Origin: Eubacterium sp.
GTDB taxonomy: Bacteria > Bacillota > Clostridia > Lachnospirales > Lachnospiraceae
Assembly (NCBI GenBank): GCA_022764165.1
Contig: JALERM010000177.1
Location: 1 to 63,367, forward strand
DNA: 63,367 nucleotides
Reading direction: 5' to 3'
Below the pieces are notes generated by a model that searched no databases, was not told where the DNA came from, and worked only from the letters and a program-made list of their open reading frames with translations. The translations under genes and the position numbers were made by a program. Numbering within the stretch: the first letter of the stretch is position 1; each line of letters begins with the position of its first letter. Positions 14,951 through 24,479 of the stretch are shown here, in pieces.

Positions 14951-16645
14951 TCATCCAATCAAAACATTTTTCCCCTGAAATGCAAACCCATAAGTTCGAA
15001 TTCTATTTTCTGGAATACCACGCACAGTAAGTTCTGCTGCATAGTTTTTCTCTTCTATCTGCCTGTGTGCTTCCAAAACAGTATCCATTAATGTAGATTC
15101 TTCAGACGGATCATGCACCTTAAATTCCAGAATAATGGCATCATCTTTGTCAGGATACTTCGGCTCAAGTATCACATCATATCTTCCAAATCCACTCTCT
15201 CGATTTGATTTTATGATATGCCTATTCTGAAGTTCTACAATCAGCCCAAGCACAAAACCGTGATAAAATCTTTCTGGTTCCTCACCAGAAGGTTTCTTAC
15301 CTGTGTCAAAATAACTGAAGGTATTTAATGCAACTCGATTCATATATGCATTCATAGCTTTTTTATCACCACTTAAAAGTGCTTTAATAAAATCATTGTA
15401 CTCTGTTTCCGCTTCTGTAAACCAATCACGTATTATATTTTGAAACATCAGTTTCACTTCCAGATTTGTAAAAGAAAGCTCATACTGCGGCTGTGCACCC
15501 TCAGGTATATCCAGATAGCTTTCATGATAAAGCACCTTTAAATATCCACTGGCCAGCAAAAGGCTCCATACTGCCTTTTCACTGCCATCAAGCTGATTAT
15601 ATACTATCTGCTCATCAAGTGGTGAGCGTATCTTCTCCCCATGAAGCAATGTTTCAAATTTTTCCTTAATCCGGCAATTACCTTCCTGAAGCAGTTTACC
15701 TACCAGACTATTAGAACTGGTGTTGGCCCAATAAGTTTTATATTTCCCTGTATCCAAAAAATTTAAAATAGACCATGGATTATAAATATCTTCATGTGTT
15801 CCAAAAATGAATCCATCATACCATTTCTTCACTTCTTCTTTTTTACTGGCGAGCCCACACTCCTCCAGGGCATCAAATACCTCCTTCTCAGTAAAACCAA
15901 AAGAATCCATGTACTCGTCAGAAGTTGTAGTCACAACCTTCAAATTATTCAAATCAGAAAAAACTGATTCTTTACTAACCCTTGTAATCCCTGTCATCAC
16001 AGCCCGCTCAAGCCAGGGATTCGTCTTAAATGATAAATTGTATAAATTTCTGGTAAATCCGACAAGTTCTTCCCAGAATCCATCTATATAAGCTTCCTGC
16101 ATAGGAGTATCATATTCATCCAAAAGTATAATTACTTTTTTGTTATAGTAACGGTAAAGAAAGTTCGACAGCTGATAAAGAGCCAGAGATGCATCACTAT
16201 CATCCATATCTTCCGAAACACGTTTAAAATATTTGATATCCGTTTCGTAAAGCAAACCGCTGTCCAGTAGAAAAGAATTTTCCGCATATAGTTTTGTAAG
16301 AATCTGGCAAATTTTCTTTCGTGCAGTTTTATAATCTTTTTCTTTTACCCCTGCAAAAGAAAGGCTAATGACTGGATAGGTTCCCTTTAATTCTCTGTAT
16401 TTTGTATCATTCCAAATAGAAAGATTTTCAAATATTTTCTCTTCCTCCGCATACTTAATAGAAAAGAAGTGCTCCAGCATACTCATATTCAACGTCTTCC
16501 CAAAGCGGCGCGGACGAGTAATCAAAGTAACACTGTCACCGCTTTCCCACCACTCTTTAATAAATGGTGTTTTATCGATATAAAAGTATCCTTTCTGAAT
16601 AACATCAGCAAAATCCTGTAATCCTATTGCAATCTTTCTTGCCAT
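14951..16645 (-). CDS. AAA-ATPase-like / DUF1703 PD-(D/E)XK protein
   Basis: A 564-residue member of the AAA-ATPase_like plus PD-(D/E)XK_9 (DUF1703) family common in gut anaerobes. The N-terminal block GLQDFADVIQKGYFYIDKTPFI and P-loop-like RPRRFGKTLNMSMLEHFF are seen at residues about 7-60, the Walker-B-like VIILLDEYDTPMQEAY near residue 200, and the nuclease-like EFKVHD near the C-terminus. The function of these very numerous proteins is not established; a role in nucleic-acid or mobile-element related processes has been suggested. The start at 16645 follows AAAGGAAAG. The first 57 residues of the longer frame are intergenic or overlap the upstream gene. Confidence 0.88.
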   Translation of the reverse strand: MARKIAIGLQDFADVIQKGYFYIDKTPFIKEWWESGDSVTLITRPRRFGKTLNMSMLEHFFSIKYAEEEKIFENLSIWNDTKYRELKGTYPVISLSFAGVKEKDYKTARKKICQILTKLYAENSFLLDSGLLYETDIKYFKRVSEDMDDSDASLALYQLSNFLYRYYNKKVIILLDEYDTPMQEAYIDGFWEELVGFTRNLYNLSFKTNPWLERAVMTGITRVSKESVFSDLNNLKVVTTTSDEYMDSFGFTEKEVFDALEECGLASKKEEVKKWYDGFIFGTHEDIYNPWSILNFLDTGKYKTYWANTSSNSLVGKLLQEGNCRIKEKFETLLHGEKIRSPLDEQIVYNQLDGSEKAVWSLLLASGYLKVLYHESYLDIPEGAQPQYELSFTNLEVKLMFQNIIRDWFTEAETEYNDFIKALLSGDKKAMNAYMNRVALNTFSYFDTGKKPSGEEPERFYHGFVLGLIVELQNRHIIKSNRESGFGRYDVILEPKYPDKDDAIILEFKVHDPSEESTLMDTVLEAHRQIEEKNYAAELTVRGIPENRIRTYGFAFQGKNVLIG

Positions 16646-16664
16646 AGACACTTTCCTTTCCCAC

Positions 16665-18047
16665 TCAATTTTTATTATAACCAAATTTTTTTCGATAGTA
16701 AAAACCAATCGCCAGACTGCAGACAATCCATCCTGCCGGATAAGCGAATGCCACCACATAGATGCTGTCTGCCTGCCAGGTACTGACTGCCAGATAAATC
16801 TGTCGGAAGACCACAAAACTGCTGAGCATAATCAGCATAGGGCCATTGGCATCCCCGAATCCCCGCAGAGTACCGGCTGTAATCTGGTTGAAGCAGCAGC
16901 AAACATAGAATGGAGCCATAAACTTCAGGAACACACGTCCAAACTCCAGCACTTCCGGATCCGGGGTAAATAGCCGGATAATCGGAGTGGCCGCCGCAAA
17001 AAGTATTACCGTCAAAATCAGGGTAACAAAAATAGCAACCCGCAGAGCCGTTTTTCTTCCCTGATGAGCCCGTTCCGTCTGGTTTGCACCCACATTCTGA
17101 CCAACAAAAGTCGTAGCTGCCAGAGAAATACTCTGCATCGGCAGGATAACAAACTGATCCACTTTCGTATACGAGGTCCAGCCCGCCATACAGGCAGAAC
17201 CAAAATGATTGATATATGACTGCACAAATACATTGGAAAATGATGTAACTGCCATCTGCAGTCCGGCAGGTATACCGATCACACATATTTTTCTCACAAT
17301 ATGTCCGGACAGATGCAGATCCCTCCAGATCAGCCGATAGCTTTCTTTTGTTCTGGTCAGAACCACCAGAACCATGCAGGCAGAAATCAACTGGGAAATC
17401 ACAGTAGCCCATGCCACTCCCGCAATCCCCATCCGAAATGCGATCACAAACACCAGATCCAGCACGATATTAATCACCGATGACATACACAAAAAGTATA
17501 ACGGACGTTTGGAATCACCCACTGCCCTGAGAATTCCCGAACCCATGTTATAAATCATAAGCCCGGAAATCCCCGCAAAATAAATCCTGAGATACTCTGT
17601 GGATTCTTTCAGCACATCCTGTGGCGTTTTCATAAAACGAACCATAAACGGCACCATACTGATACCCACAATCGTCATGACTACACAGAGAATAAAAGTC
17701 ATCAGAAATGTGGTGTGTATGGCCTGATGGAGACCTTTCTCATTCTTTCCGCCAAAATAATGAGAGATTACTACACCTGCTCCTGTGGATAATCCCATAA
17801 AAAATCCTACCAGAGTATTAATGACCGGTCCGGTGGAACCAACAGCCGCCAAAGCCTGCTTGCTGACATAATTCCCCACAACTACACTGTCCACTGCATT
17901 ATAAAACTGCTGAAAGAAATTACCGATCAGCAGCGGAATTGCAAACATAACGATATGCTTCCAGATCGTTCCCGTGGTCATATCCCTCGTTTTCTTAGCA
18001 CTTTTCACTTGATTGTTTTTTGTTCTGCCTGAGTCCTCATACTCCAT
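16665..18047 (-). CDS. MATE-family exporter
   Basis: About 460 residues, twelve hydrophobic segments, NorM/DinF-like: MFAIPLLIGNFFQQFYNAVDSVVVGNYVS at the first helix and GIPAGLQMAVTSFSNVFVQSYINHFG at the second half. A 30-residue charged N-terminal segment precedes the membrane part. Start at 18047 (MEYEDSG) is supported by GGGAG; the ATG at 18077 has no spaced RBS. No adjacent regulator is visible. Substrate unknown. Confidence 0.86.
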   Translation of the reverse strand: MEYEDSGRTKNNQVKSAKKTRDMTTGTIWKHIVMFAIPLLIGNFFQQFYNAVDSVVVGNYVSKQALAAVGSTGPVINTLVGFFMGLSTGAGVVISHYFGGKNEKGLHQAIHTTFLMTFILCVVMTIVGISMVPFMVRFMKTPQDVLKESTEYLRIYFAGISGLMIYNMGSGILRAVGDSKRPLYFLCMSSVINIVLDLVFVIAFRMGIAGVAWATVISQLISACMVLVVLTRTKESYRLIWRDLHLSGHIVRKICVIGIPAGLQMAVTSFSNVFVQSYINHFGSACMAGWTSYTKVDQFVILPMQSISLAATTFVGQNVGANQTERAHQGRKTALRVAIFVTLILTVILFAAATPIIRLFTPDPEVLEFGRVFLKFMAPFYVCCCFNQITAGTLRGFGDANGPMLIMLSSFVVFRQIYLAVSTWQADSIYVVAFAYPAGWIVCSLAIGFYYRKKFGYNKN

Positions 18048-18176
18048 TTTTCTTACGCTCCCATATTGTGTTATCATCCTTCTATCTGTTCAAAACCGAA
18101 TCTCCAACTATTCCGGTCCACTGAAACATCTGTAATTATTTTAACATATACATTATGAAAATACTATCAAAACACC

Positions 18177-18605
18177 TCAACACCCACCCGAACTGCCAGC
18201 AGAAGCTGCTGCAGCACTGGATGCCGCAATGACGGCACACATAGCAGCCTGCTGAGCAGCAAGCAGCTGCTGTGCCATCTCATAAAAAACCTGTTCAATC
18301 TCCCTATGACTATGTTCGGCAAAGTCAGGCGTGGCAGCCAGTATTACCGGCTTACGATTTTCCTCACCCGTGAGCATGACAGCCAATTCATTATCTAACA
18401 TCTCATCATCAATCTGTTTCCACATGTCATGTTCCTCTGCACTCAAATCATCCAGACCAAATTTTTTTAATATTGTGTTCATAATCTGTTCTTCGATCAC
18501 AAGATAATTGCTCAAATGAACCTTCACAGGACGGATGATATCAGAAATATATGCCTCACTGGCATCATGCAAAAGTTTTCCTGAAAAAGTGTTCATGGTG
18601 TTCAT
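18177..18605 (-). pseudogene. HD-domain phosphohydrolase (YfbR-like) with in-frame internal deletion and Ala/Ser-rich tail
   Basis: The frame from 18605 (GAGGAAAG RBS) reads MNTMNTFSGK and passes directly to LLHDASEAYISDIIRPVK. In related HD proteins these two motifs are separated by about 60-65 residues that carry the first metal-binding His residues; they are missing here although the reading frame is kept. The HD pair of LLHDASEAY remains. The C-terminus is unusual: after FYEMAQQLLAAQQ it becomes an Ala/Ser/Gly-rich hydrophobic stretch ending GGC. Catalytic activity is unlikely without the first metal ligands. Confidence 0.6.
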
Positions 18606-18647
18606 TTTTTCTTTCCTCATCAATTCATAGTAACAAACATTTTTCTA

Positions 18648-18772
18648 TTGAATTTAATAAACACTTATGCTATATTGTAAGTACAAAAAGGACAGCCGCC
18701 CACAAGTGGTTGACCTGATAGTTGATAGACAAATCCACCCCTACACTCGGTCAAAGTCCTGGGGTGGTTTTT
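18648..18772 (+). ncRNA. Candidate antisense antitoxin RNA (RatA-like) of a type I toxin system
   Basis: On the plus strand TTGAAT (18648-18653), 17-bp spacer and TATATT (18671-18676, extended by TG) form a promoter. About 90 bases later CCACCCC (18735-18741) and GGGGTGG (18761-18767) form a hairpin followed by TTTTT, an intrinsic terminator. No frame with an RBS lies in between. It converges on the small hydrophobic peptide gene next to it, the arrangement known for txpA/ratA: the toxin transcript would read into and pair with this RNA. Confidence 0.65.
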
Positions 18773-18782
18773 CTATGTAGAA

Positions 18783-18872
18783 TTACTTACAAAACGTAAA
18801 AACGAATGTAAGCAATGCCAAAAGGAACAGACCAAAAGTCATCAAGTCCTTAAAATCAAAATGATTTTTCAT
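18783..18872 (-). CDS. Holin-like type I toxin peptide, 29 residues
   Basis: The ATG at 18872, preceded by GGGGGTGAT, opens a 29-residue peptide beginning MKNHFDFKDLMTFGLFLLAL and continuing with a hydrophobic stretch that ends FCK. A short polar head, DLMTFGLF and a single membrane helix are hallmarks of the putative holin-like toxin family, to which Bacillus TxpA-like peptides are related. Such peptides insert in the cytoplasmic membrane and are silenced by a convergent antisense RNA, which is seen at 18648-18772. Confidence 0.75.
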   Translation of the reverse strand: MKNHFDFKDLMTFGLFLLALLTFVFTFCK

Positions 18873-18966
18873 AGGCATCACCCCCATTCTTTTTGAATGA
18901 GGCCAACACACCCAGTAACACGATTGTCCTTGTGTTCATTATATCATGCAATCTTTATCCTTGCAA

Positions 18967-19755
18967 TTATATTCTATTTTCTTCTATCCACTTCACTGCA
19001 AAATCAACAAGTTCCCTCTGTTTCATAAGCCTGATCTCTGCCTGGTTAATGCAAGAGTTCTTCACCAAACCTGTTTTCTCGAATGCCAGACCGATCTCAT
19101 CAAAGTCTTCACCATCCACAAACAATGTGTCATATTTCTTCCAGACACGACTTCCATTTTCAAGAATCGCACTATATTCTGTGCAGTCATGTTTCCCGGG
19201 ATAGTTTGCCCGTACATCTGCCAGATGTAACGATGTGTTTTTGTCATACCCGACACCAAGCAGGAGAACGTATGCATCTAATTCATACAATTTCCCAATC
19301 GGTGATCCATCACCGAATATATTGGATAAGTCATGGTTCATCGTTATATATTCTGCGTATTTTCCATTGGCACATACCGATCTTGCCGGATGATCACTTC
19401 TGATACTTCCCTTCCATAAGCGAAACATTTCTGCAACTGCTCCCATGGTATTGGTAGGCGTAATATTTTTATCATATGCCGGCCAATGATCCCTGATGAT
19501 CTGCCAGTCTGCTTCATCGCAATCCCAATGCACGCCATCCACAGGGTCTAAATTCTTCCATGATTGAGACGGCATTACTATAGTTCCTTCATCTCCAACC
19601 GTTTCGAACAAAGCTTCTATAACCGTCTGTGCCCCGCCGCACACATAGCCCATACTGCTTAAAGATGCATGTACGATAACGATATCACCTTTTTTAAGTC
19701 CAATCTCCTGTAATGTATTAACTATATCTTCTTTAATCACTGCTCTTTTTAACAT
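18967..19755 (-). CDS. Aminoglycoside N(3)-acetyltransferase family protein
   Basis: A 262-residue member of the AAC(3)/Antibiotic_NAT family. GDIVIVHASLSSMGYVCGGAQTVIEAL near residue 23 is the acetyl-CoA binding N-terminal motif; TPTNTMGAVAEMFR and RSDHPARSVCANG form the conserved central region, with the catalytic His in DHP. It could acetylate the 3-amino group of 2-deoxystreptamine aminoglycosides, but many chromosomal members, such as Bacillus YokD, have uncertain substrates. No mobile element directly flanks it, and it has no operon partner. Confidence 0.87.
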   Translation of the reverse strand: MLKRAVIKEDIVNTLQEIGLKKGDIVIVHASLSSMGYVCGGAQTVIEALFETVGDEGTIVMPSQSWKNLDPVDGVHWDCDEADWQIIRDHWPAYDKNITPTNTMGAVAEMFRLWKGSIRSDHPARSVCANGKYAEYITMNHDLSNIFGDGSPIGKLYELDAYVLLLGVGYDKNTSLHLADVRANYPGKHDCTEYSAILENGSRVWKKYDTLFVDGEDFDEIGLAFEKTGLVKNSCINQAEIRLMKQRELVDFAVKWIEENRI

Positions 19756-19814
19756 AAAAAATGCCCCCTACAATTATAATAGATACTTATATTGTAACTG
19801 TAGGAAGCCTTCTG

Positions 19815-20609
19815 TCAACCATATTTTCCTGTAAGAAAATTTATTCTTTTTATTTCAGACACCAAAATAGCTATAAACGCAAGCAGTGCAATCACCCCTG
19901 CCAGAACCTGATACCTGATTTTCATCTTTTCCATTTTCCACTCTGTCATCTGGTTCTCATCCAGATTGGAATCATATCCCATTTCCAGCAATTTCTCCTG
20001 AAATTGTTCAATGGTTTCAGCGTCTATTAACTCCACCACTGCCAAATGTGCTGCAGGAATCTGTCCTTTCATTTCCAGGTAACTTTTTGCCGCCTTAACA
20101 CTCATATATACTGCCGGCTGTTTGCTTTCATCTCTTATGATACCGCAAATTTTCGCAGATGTTCCATCGACAGTCGTTTCATTCCGCAGCCAGGAAATCT
20201 GTTCAACAACAGCGGTATCATCCGTAAGAAATGTTTTCAAAGCGGCTTCATTTAAGATCAGATAAGGCATGCTTCCTGCTTCTGCATATGGCTCACCCTC
20301 TATGAGAATTCCAGGAATCATACTGGAATCGATTCCCTGTATCACCAGATCAGAACTGTAGATTCCACTTGAAATCGTGGCAGGAATTTCATATAGCACA
20401 GAACCGCCTTTGACCTCTTTCATTGCCAGTAAAGCCTGCAAATCTTCCTCTCGATTGATCGACACCGTTACGCCAAATGATTGTTTTTGTTCTGAACGAA
20501 CCTGACGTTTTAGATAAAAAGCAGAGCCAAACAAATACGCCGCCGCAATCAGGAAAAATAAAGATGGGAATGCAGATTTTTTCCATATTTTTATCCTATA
20601 TGACATCAT
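19815..20609 (-). CDS. MacB-like periplasmic-core membrane protein
   Basis: A 264-residue protein with one transmembrane segment near each end (FPSLFFLIAAAYLFGSAFYL; VLAGVIALLAFIAILV) and an extracytoplasmic domain between, the topology of a MacB periplasmic-core domain without the remaining permease helices. The start ATG at 20609 overlaps the stop of the upstream gene (ATGATG), so translation is coupled. It is the last gene of the ABC export operon and may be a partner of that transporter; no exact family was recognised. Confidence 0.6.
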   Translation of the reverse strand: MMSYRIKIWKKSAFPSLFFLIAAAYLFGSAFYLKRQVRSEQKQSFGVTVSINREEDLQALLAMKEVKGGSVLYEIPATISSGIYSSDLVIQGIDSSMIPGILIEGEPYAEAGSMPYLILNEAALKTFLTDDTAVVEQISWLRNETTVDGTSAKICGIIRDESKQPAVYMSVKAAKSYLEMKGQIPAAHLAVVELIDAETIEQFQEKLLEMGYDSNLDENQMTEWKMEKMKIRYQVLAGVIALLAFIAILVSEIKRINFLTGKYG

Positions 20610-22117
20610 CTTTGTTTCCGTCCCAACAGATACGCCCCTGCTCCGACAGCAGCCAGAAGCCCAATCCCTCCCACAATCAGAATCGATACCCACCACTGCG
20701 ATACCGGCTCTTCCTCAGCCTGTGTCAGGGCTTCTGATGTTACAGGTTTTATGATGGCAGTGTCAAAGGTATACTCCTGAGAATATTCACTGCCCAAACT
20801 ATCTTCATATGTCAGGGTAATAGTTCCCATGGTCTCCCCGTAGGAATCCACTCCCTCTAACCGGTCAATAAAAACATTAGCTGCAGCCTCTCCGGCAGTC
20901 CCACTCTCCATATTTCCAATAAATGCCGCCTTTGTCTGTACCAGACCATTGCCGGTCACATCGCACCTCACATTGAATATCTGACTTCTGCCCAAATTCA
21001 TCACCTGAAAGTTCAGGGGAATGGTATCGCCGGCAACTAATTCTTTTTCAATTTTAGGTATCGTAAGTTCCACATCCAATGGCTGAATGACAGTTACTGT
21101 AAAATTTCCCGCAGACGAGTATGTATTTGCCTTGGGATCATCATAGCTCATCCCAATCTGAACAGGATAATTTCCCTCCGGCGTACCCTGACTTACCCGA
21201 AAACGTAAGGTCAGTTCTGTCATTTTTTCTTTTCCCAGCTTCCCGACATATATCGTGCTGCTTTCATTTAATAGTTCAAAATCAGAAGATGGTACTGTCA
21301 CCGTGGCAACCATATTCTGTACAGACTTCAGCGTGCTGGTATTTTTTAATGTGATAACAGCTTCAAATTCTTTTCCTGCTTCTACGGGATTTGTCTTAAT
21401 CTTACTGTTACTGATTAAGACAATCGGTGCTGAGGTAGGCGTTTCCACCGGCTCAGCAATCGGGTCGCTTCCAGAATCTGCCGGTGCATTCGGATCAATT
21501 CCATCTGTTATTGTTACAAAATTTGTAAAAGACTGGTTGATTTCCCTTCCCGCAGCATCTTTCCCTGTAACAAGAATAACAATGGGATAAATACCATTTA
21601 CCCGGTTCGATGCCAGGCTAATCATAAAAGTGATATAAAAAATTTCTTTTGTTTCATTCGTCCCATTCACCGGCTGATTTGTTAATTCGAAATTTTTTTC
21701 ATAATTACGATAAACAAAGGGCGAATTCTCTGTACTCCCCAAATCAACAGATGCCGTCAGCGTATCCTGTTTCACATTTCCATCGCAGACGAGAGGCAGT
21801 ACAATTGTCACCTCGCCATTTGCGCACACCGGCTGGTATCCATTTTTGTATGCGGTTGCCATTCCCTCATATATATTTTGATTATCAATATGAAGAAAAG
21901 TTTCTGTACTCTGATCCGCTGGAACATCTTCCTTTTCATCATCCGGGAGCGGCTCGATGACCGGAGTCTCCGGCACATCCTCTTTTTCATCCTCCGGAAG
22001 CGGCTCGGTGCCTGTTACCGGATCATTTGGCACTGTCACATCTTCTTCTGCATATACAGGAGTCATCATCCCCAGACACAAAATCACAATCAGCATCATG
22101 CTGTATATTCTCTTCAT
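20606..22117 (-). CDS. Exported CARDB/COG1361-like protein with C-terminal membrane anchor
   Basis: A signal peptide (MKRIYSMMLIVILCLGMMTP, cleavage near VYA-EE) is followed by an acidic Pro-rich spacer with two copies of EPLP(E/D)DEKEDVP, then beta-rich CARDB-type domains (ISNSKIKTNPVEAGKEFEAVITLKN at about residue 235; VELTIPKIEKELVAGDTIPLNFQVMN at about 350), and a C-terminal transmembrane helix (VSILIVGGIGLLAAVGAGAYLLG) with basic end GRKQR. This is a surface adhesion-like or transporter-accessory protein on the outside of the membrane. It sits between the ABC ATPase gene and the MacB-like gene. Confidence 0.78.
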   Translation of the reverse strand: MKRIYSMMLIVILCLGMMTPVYAEEDVTVPNDPVTGTEPLPEDEKEDVPETPVIEPLPDDEKEDVPADQSTETFLHIDNQNIYEGMATAYKNGYQPVCANGEVTIVLPLVCDGNVKQDTLTASVDLGSTENSPFVYRNYEKNFELTNQPVNGTNETKEIFYITFMISLASNRVNGIYPIVILVTGKDAAGREINQSFTNFVTITDGIDPNAPADSGSDPIAEPVETPTSAPIVLISNSKIKTNPVEAGKEFEAVITLKNTSTLKSVQNMVATVTVPSSDFELLNESSTIYVGKLGKEKMTELTLRFRVSQGTPEGNYPVQIGMSYDDPKANTYSSAGNFTVTVIQPLDVELTIPKIEKELVAGDTIPLNFQVMNLGRSQIFNVRCDVTGNGLVQTKAAFIGNMESGTAGEAAANVFIDRLEGVDSYGETMGTITLTYEDSLGSEYSQEYTFDTAIIKPVTSEALTQAEEEPVSQWWVSILIVGGIGLLAAVGAGAYLLGRKQR

Positions 22118-22118
22118 T

Positions 22119-22763
22119 TTATCTCCTCCACATCATCATTGTTCCTGCATCTATCTCACAGACCGTATCACACAGTTCATCAATATCCGCCTGATTATGG
22201 CTGGCAAGAAGAATAGTCTTTCCTTCTTCGCGAAGATGCCTGATCAAATCACGAATTTGAGCCACACCATTCTTGTCCAGACCGTTGAAAGGTTCATCCA
22301 GAATCAGTATGGACGGATTTTCCATAATTGCCTGTGCGATACCAAGTCTCTGCCTCATACCCAGACTGTATTTACTTACCGGCTTCTTAAGCTCCGGATC
22401 AAGTCCTACTCTGTCCAATGCCTGACAAATTTCCTTCGTACCAATGCATTCTCTCAGAGAAGCCAGTAATTTCAGATTTTTAATGCCCGTCATGTTGGGC
22501 AGAAAACCTGGGGTCTCAATAATAATTCCCATACTGTCCGGAAAATCAATATCCTTCGCAATCTGCTTTCCGTTCACAATCACCTGTCCTTCATCCGGAC
22601 GCAGAAATCCACAGATACACTTCATCATAACTGTTTTGCCGCTTCCATTATTCCCCACGATCCCATGGATTTTCCCGGACTCAAACTCCCTGTCAATCCC
22701 ATGAAGGATTTCTTCTTTTCCAAAAGATTTATGAAGATTTTTTAGTGTGATAGCTGGTTCCAT
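22119..22763 (-). CDS. ABC transporter ATP-binding protein
   Basis: A 214-residue ATPase with Walker A GNNGSGKT (residue about 37), signature YSLGMRQRLGIAQ and Walker B SILILDEPFNGLD, followed by LASHNQADIDELCD. The short size and the YSLGMRQR signature are typical of ABC-2 type exporters (CcmA/antimicrobial-peptide or Na+ export groups). Encoded between two ABC-2 type permease genes and an exported accessory protein with 1-bp gaps, so they are one operon. Confidence 0.92.
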   Translation of the reverse strand: MEPAITLKNLHKSFGKEEILHGIDREFESGKIHGIVGNNGSGKTVMMKCICGFLRPDEGQVIVNGKQIAKDIDFPDSMGIIIETPGFLPNMTGIKNLKLLASLRECIGTKEICQALDRVGLDPELKKPVSKYSLGMRQRLGIAQAIMENPSILILDEPFNGLDKNGVAQIRDLIRHLREEGKTILLASHNQADIDELCDTVCEIDAGTMMMWRR

Positions 22764-22764
22764 A

Positions 22765-23658
22765 TCATTTTCCTCCCTGTGTACCTGTGAAGGTAAAGCT
22801 GTATCTTTGAATCACCAACAGCGATGCTCCAAAGCAAATACAAATTAAAATTCCACAAATCAAATAGCTTTGCCACAGTGTTGGCAGCAAATCATAGCCG
22901 AAATTATGCATAGAAAAAGTAGCGTGATTTAATGGAGAAAGCCATCCCACAATCACATTTGCCTTATAAGACTCATAATCAGATATATGGAAAAGTATTT
23001 TCATCGTTTCAGGGTTTAATAAGAATCCATAAATACTAAAACCAAATGCTGCAATCACACCGCCGGGCTGCCCCTTCAAAAGATGAAACAACAGCATAAG
23101 GAATACCAGAAGAAGTGCGTACAACAGCATCAAAAGAAAAATAATAGCTGCACACTGGTATGGGGTGGACATTTCCATTGTTTTTATAGTTGCCGGAACA
23201 GCAATCACTTCACCCGCCTTGGAATAACTGAGTATGACTGCTGTGGGACTCCACAAATTTCCAATAAATGCATTTTTCATGCAAATAAGTGATGTAGAAG
23301 CCATCACAAAAACCAAATAAAGAAATGTTGCCAGAACGATATATAACGCCTGTCCCATGAGCCATATTTTCCTTGTAGTCCGCATAAGAAAAAATGGCGT
23401 GCCACTGGTAATAAAAGGCATATCGGCAAATAAGAAAACCAGAATCAGGGAGGCCAGCAAAATCGAATTGCTGTCTCCAAAAGTCCAGATGAACGGTTCC
23501 AGAATCTGCATCGATGTATCATATTTATCTGCAAAGGCAACCACTTTATCCGATAATAAAAAACAGAAAATAAACGCAATGGCAAAGCTCAGAAAAATGC
23601 GGGGATTTTTCTTCCACATATGGAAATTGTAAGCTGCCACCATAAAAATCTGCTTCAT
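22765..23658 (-). CDS. ABC-2 type permease subunit 2
   Basis: About 297 residues with six to eight hydrophobic segments (IFLSFAIAFIFCFLLSDKVVAFA near the start). Start ATG at 23658 overlaps the upstream permease stop (ATATGA) and has GGAGGATAGAAG upstream. No sequence family was recognised, but position next to the ATPase and topology make it a membrane subunit of the same exporter. Confidence 0.78.
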   Translation of the reverse strand: MKQIFMVAAYNFHMWKKNPRIFLSFAIAFIFCFLLSDKVVAFADKYDTSMQILEPFIWTFGDSNSILLASLILVFLFADMPFITSGTPFFLMRTTRKIWLMGQALYIVLATFLYLVFVMASTSLICMKNAFIGNLWSPTAVILSYSKAGEVIAVPATIKTMEMSTPYQCAAIIFLLMLLYALLLVFLMLLFHLLKGQPGGVIAAFGFSIYGFLLNPETMKILFHISDYESYKANVIVGWLSPLNHATFSMHNFGYDLLPTLWQSYLICGILICICFGASLLVIQRYSFTFTGTQGGK

Positions 23659-24476
23659 ATTTCTTCTATCCTCCGATACATCAAAATACTGAGAACGACA
23701 GTTACAAGAAAAATCAGTTCTGCCATCCAAAGCACACTTCCCCATATTCCCCATACCCAGAGTGTATCCGTGGGCGATATCCACTCCCTGGGATTCAGAA
23801 TATAAATGTCTTTCAGATACCTGTCGTGCAGGATGATCAGCACATAGTAAAAAACAAAAGGGGATGCGTACGCCATATATTTACTGGCTGTTACAACAGA
23901 ACACAGCATTCCAATCAATGAAAACAGCATTCCGGCACAAAAAAATAAGACGCACGCATTCAGTACGTCCGGTGCATGGTTTTCCTGTACTGCTCCAAAG
24001 GCAGCTGCTTTCTCCATCGGCAAAAAAATAAGCAGTAAAACACCATAATACAGACCGGTTCCTGCTACAGGCACAAGACCTCCGGAAAGGCCGCAGGCAA
24101 TTACCTTGCCTGCGATATAATGACCTCTTCCGGACCTGTGCAGATATGCTTTGATAAACCCACTTTCCATATCATCTAAAAAGGAGGCAGTAAAGGGGAA
24201 TGCACACAGTATCGGAAGTGCCAGACATACGACATCCGAGACAAGTGCCTTTTGAAAAAGCTGATAATGAAATCCATTTTCCAAAAGCCCCTTCTCCAAA
24301 TTCTGCATTCCTGTCATACAATCCTGAAAACCACCAAAGCATAAGGCCGTGCACATGCCCACGATTGCCAGGAGGAAGACAATTCCCGAAAATGCCTGTA
24401 TACAGCAAGATGAAATTGTATTATTTATTCTTATCATCTGATTCACCGAAATCGCCCCCTTGTTTGCTCCAACCAT
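23655..24476 (-). CDS. ABC-2 type permease subunit 1
   Basis: A 273-residue membrane protein with about six helices. SFLDDMESGFIKAYLHRSGRGHYIAGKVIACGLSG is the typical cytoplasmic loop after the first helices of ABC-2 permeases (cf. E-x3-G motif region). The start is 3 bp after the stop of the lipoprotein gene. Together with the second permease and the ATPase it forms a heteromeric exporter of unknown substrate. Confidence 0.8.
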   Translation of the reverse strand: MVGANKGAISVNQMIRINNTISSCCIQAFSGIVFLLAIVGMCTALCFGGFQDCMTGMQNLEKGLLENGFHYQLFQKALVSDVVCLALPILCAFPFTASFLDDMESGFIKAYLHRSGRGHYIAGKVIACGLSGGLVPVAGTGLYYGVLLLIFLPMEKAAAFGAVQENHAPDVLNACVLFFCAGMLFSLIGMLCSVVTASKYMAYASPFVFYYVLIILHDRYLKDIYILNPREWISPTDTLWVWGIWGSVLWMAELIFLVTVVLSILMYRRIEEI

Positions 24477-24479
24477 CCA

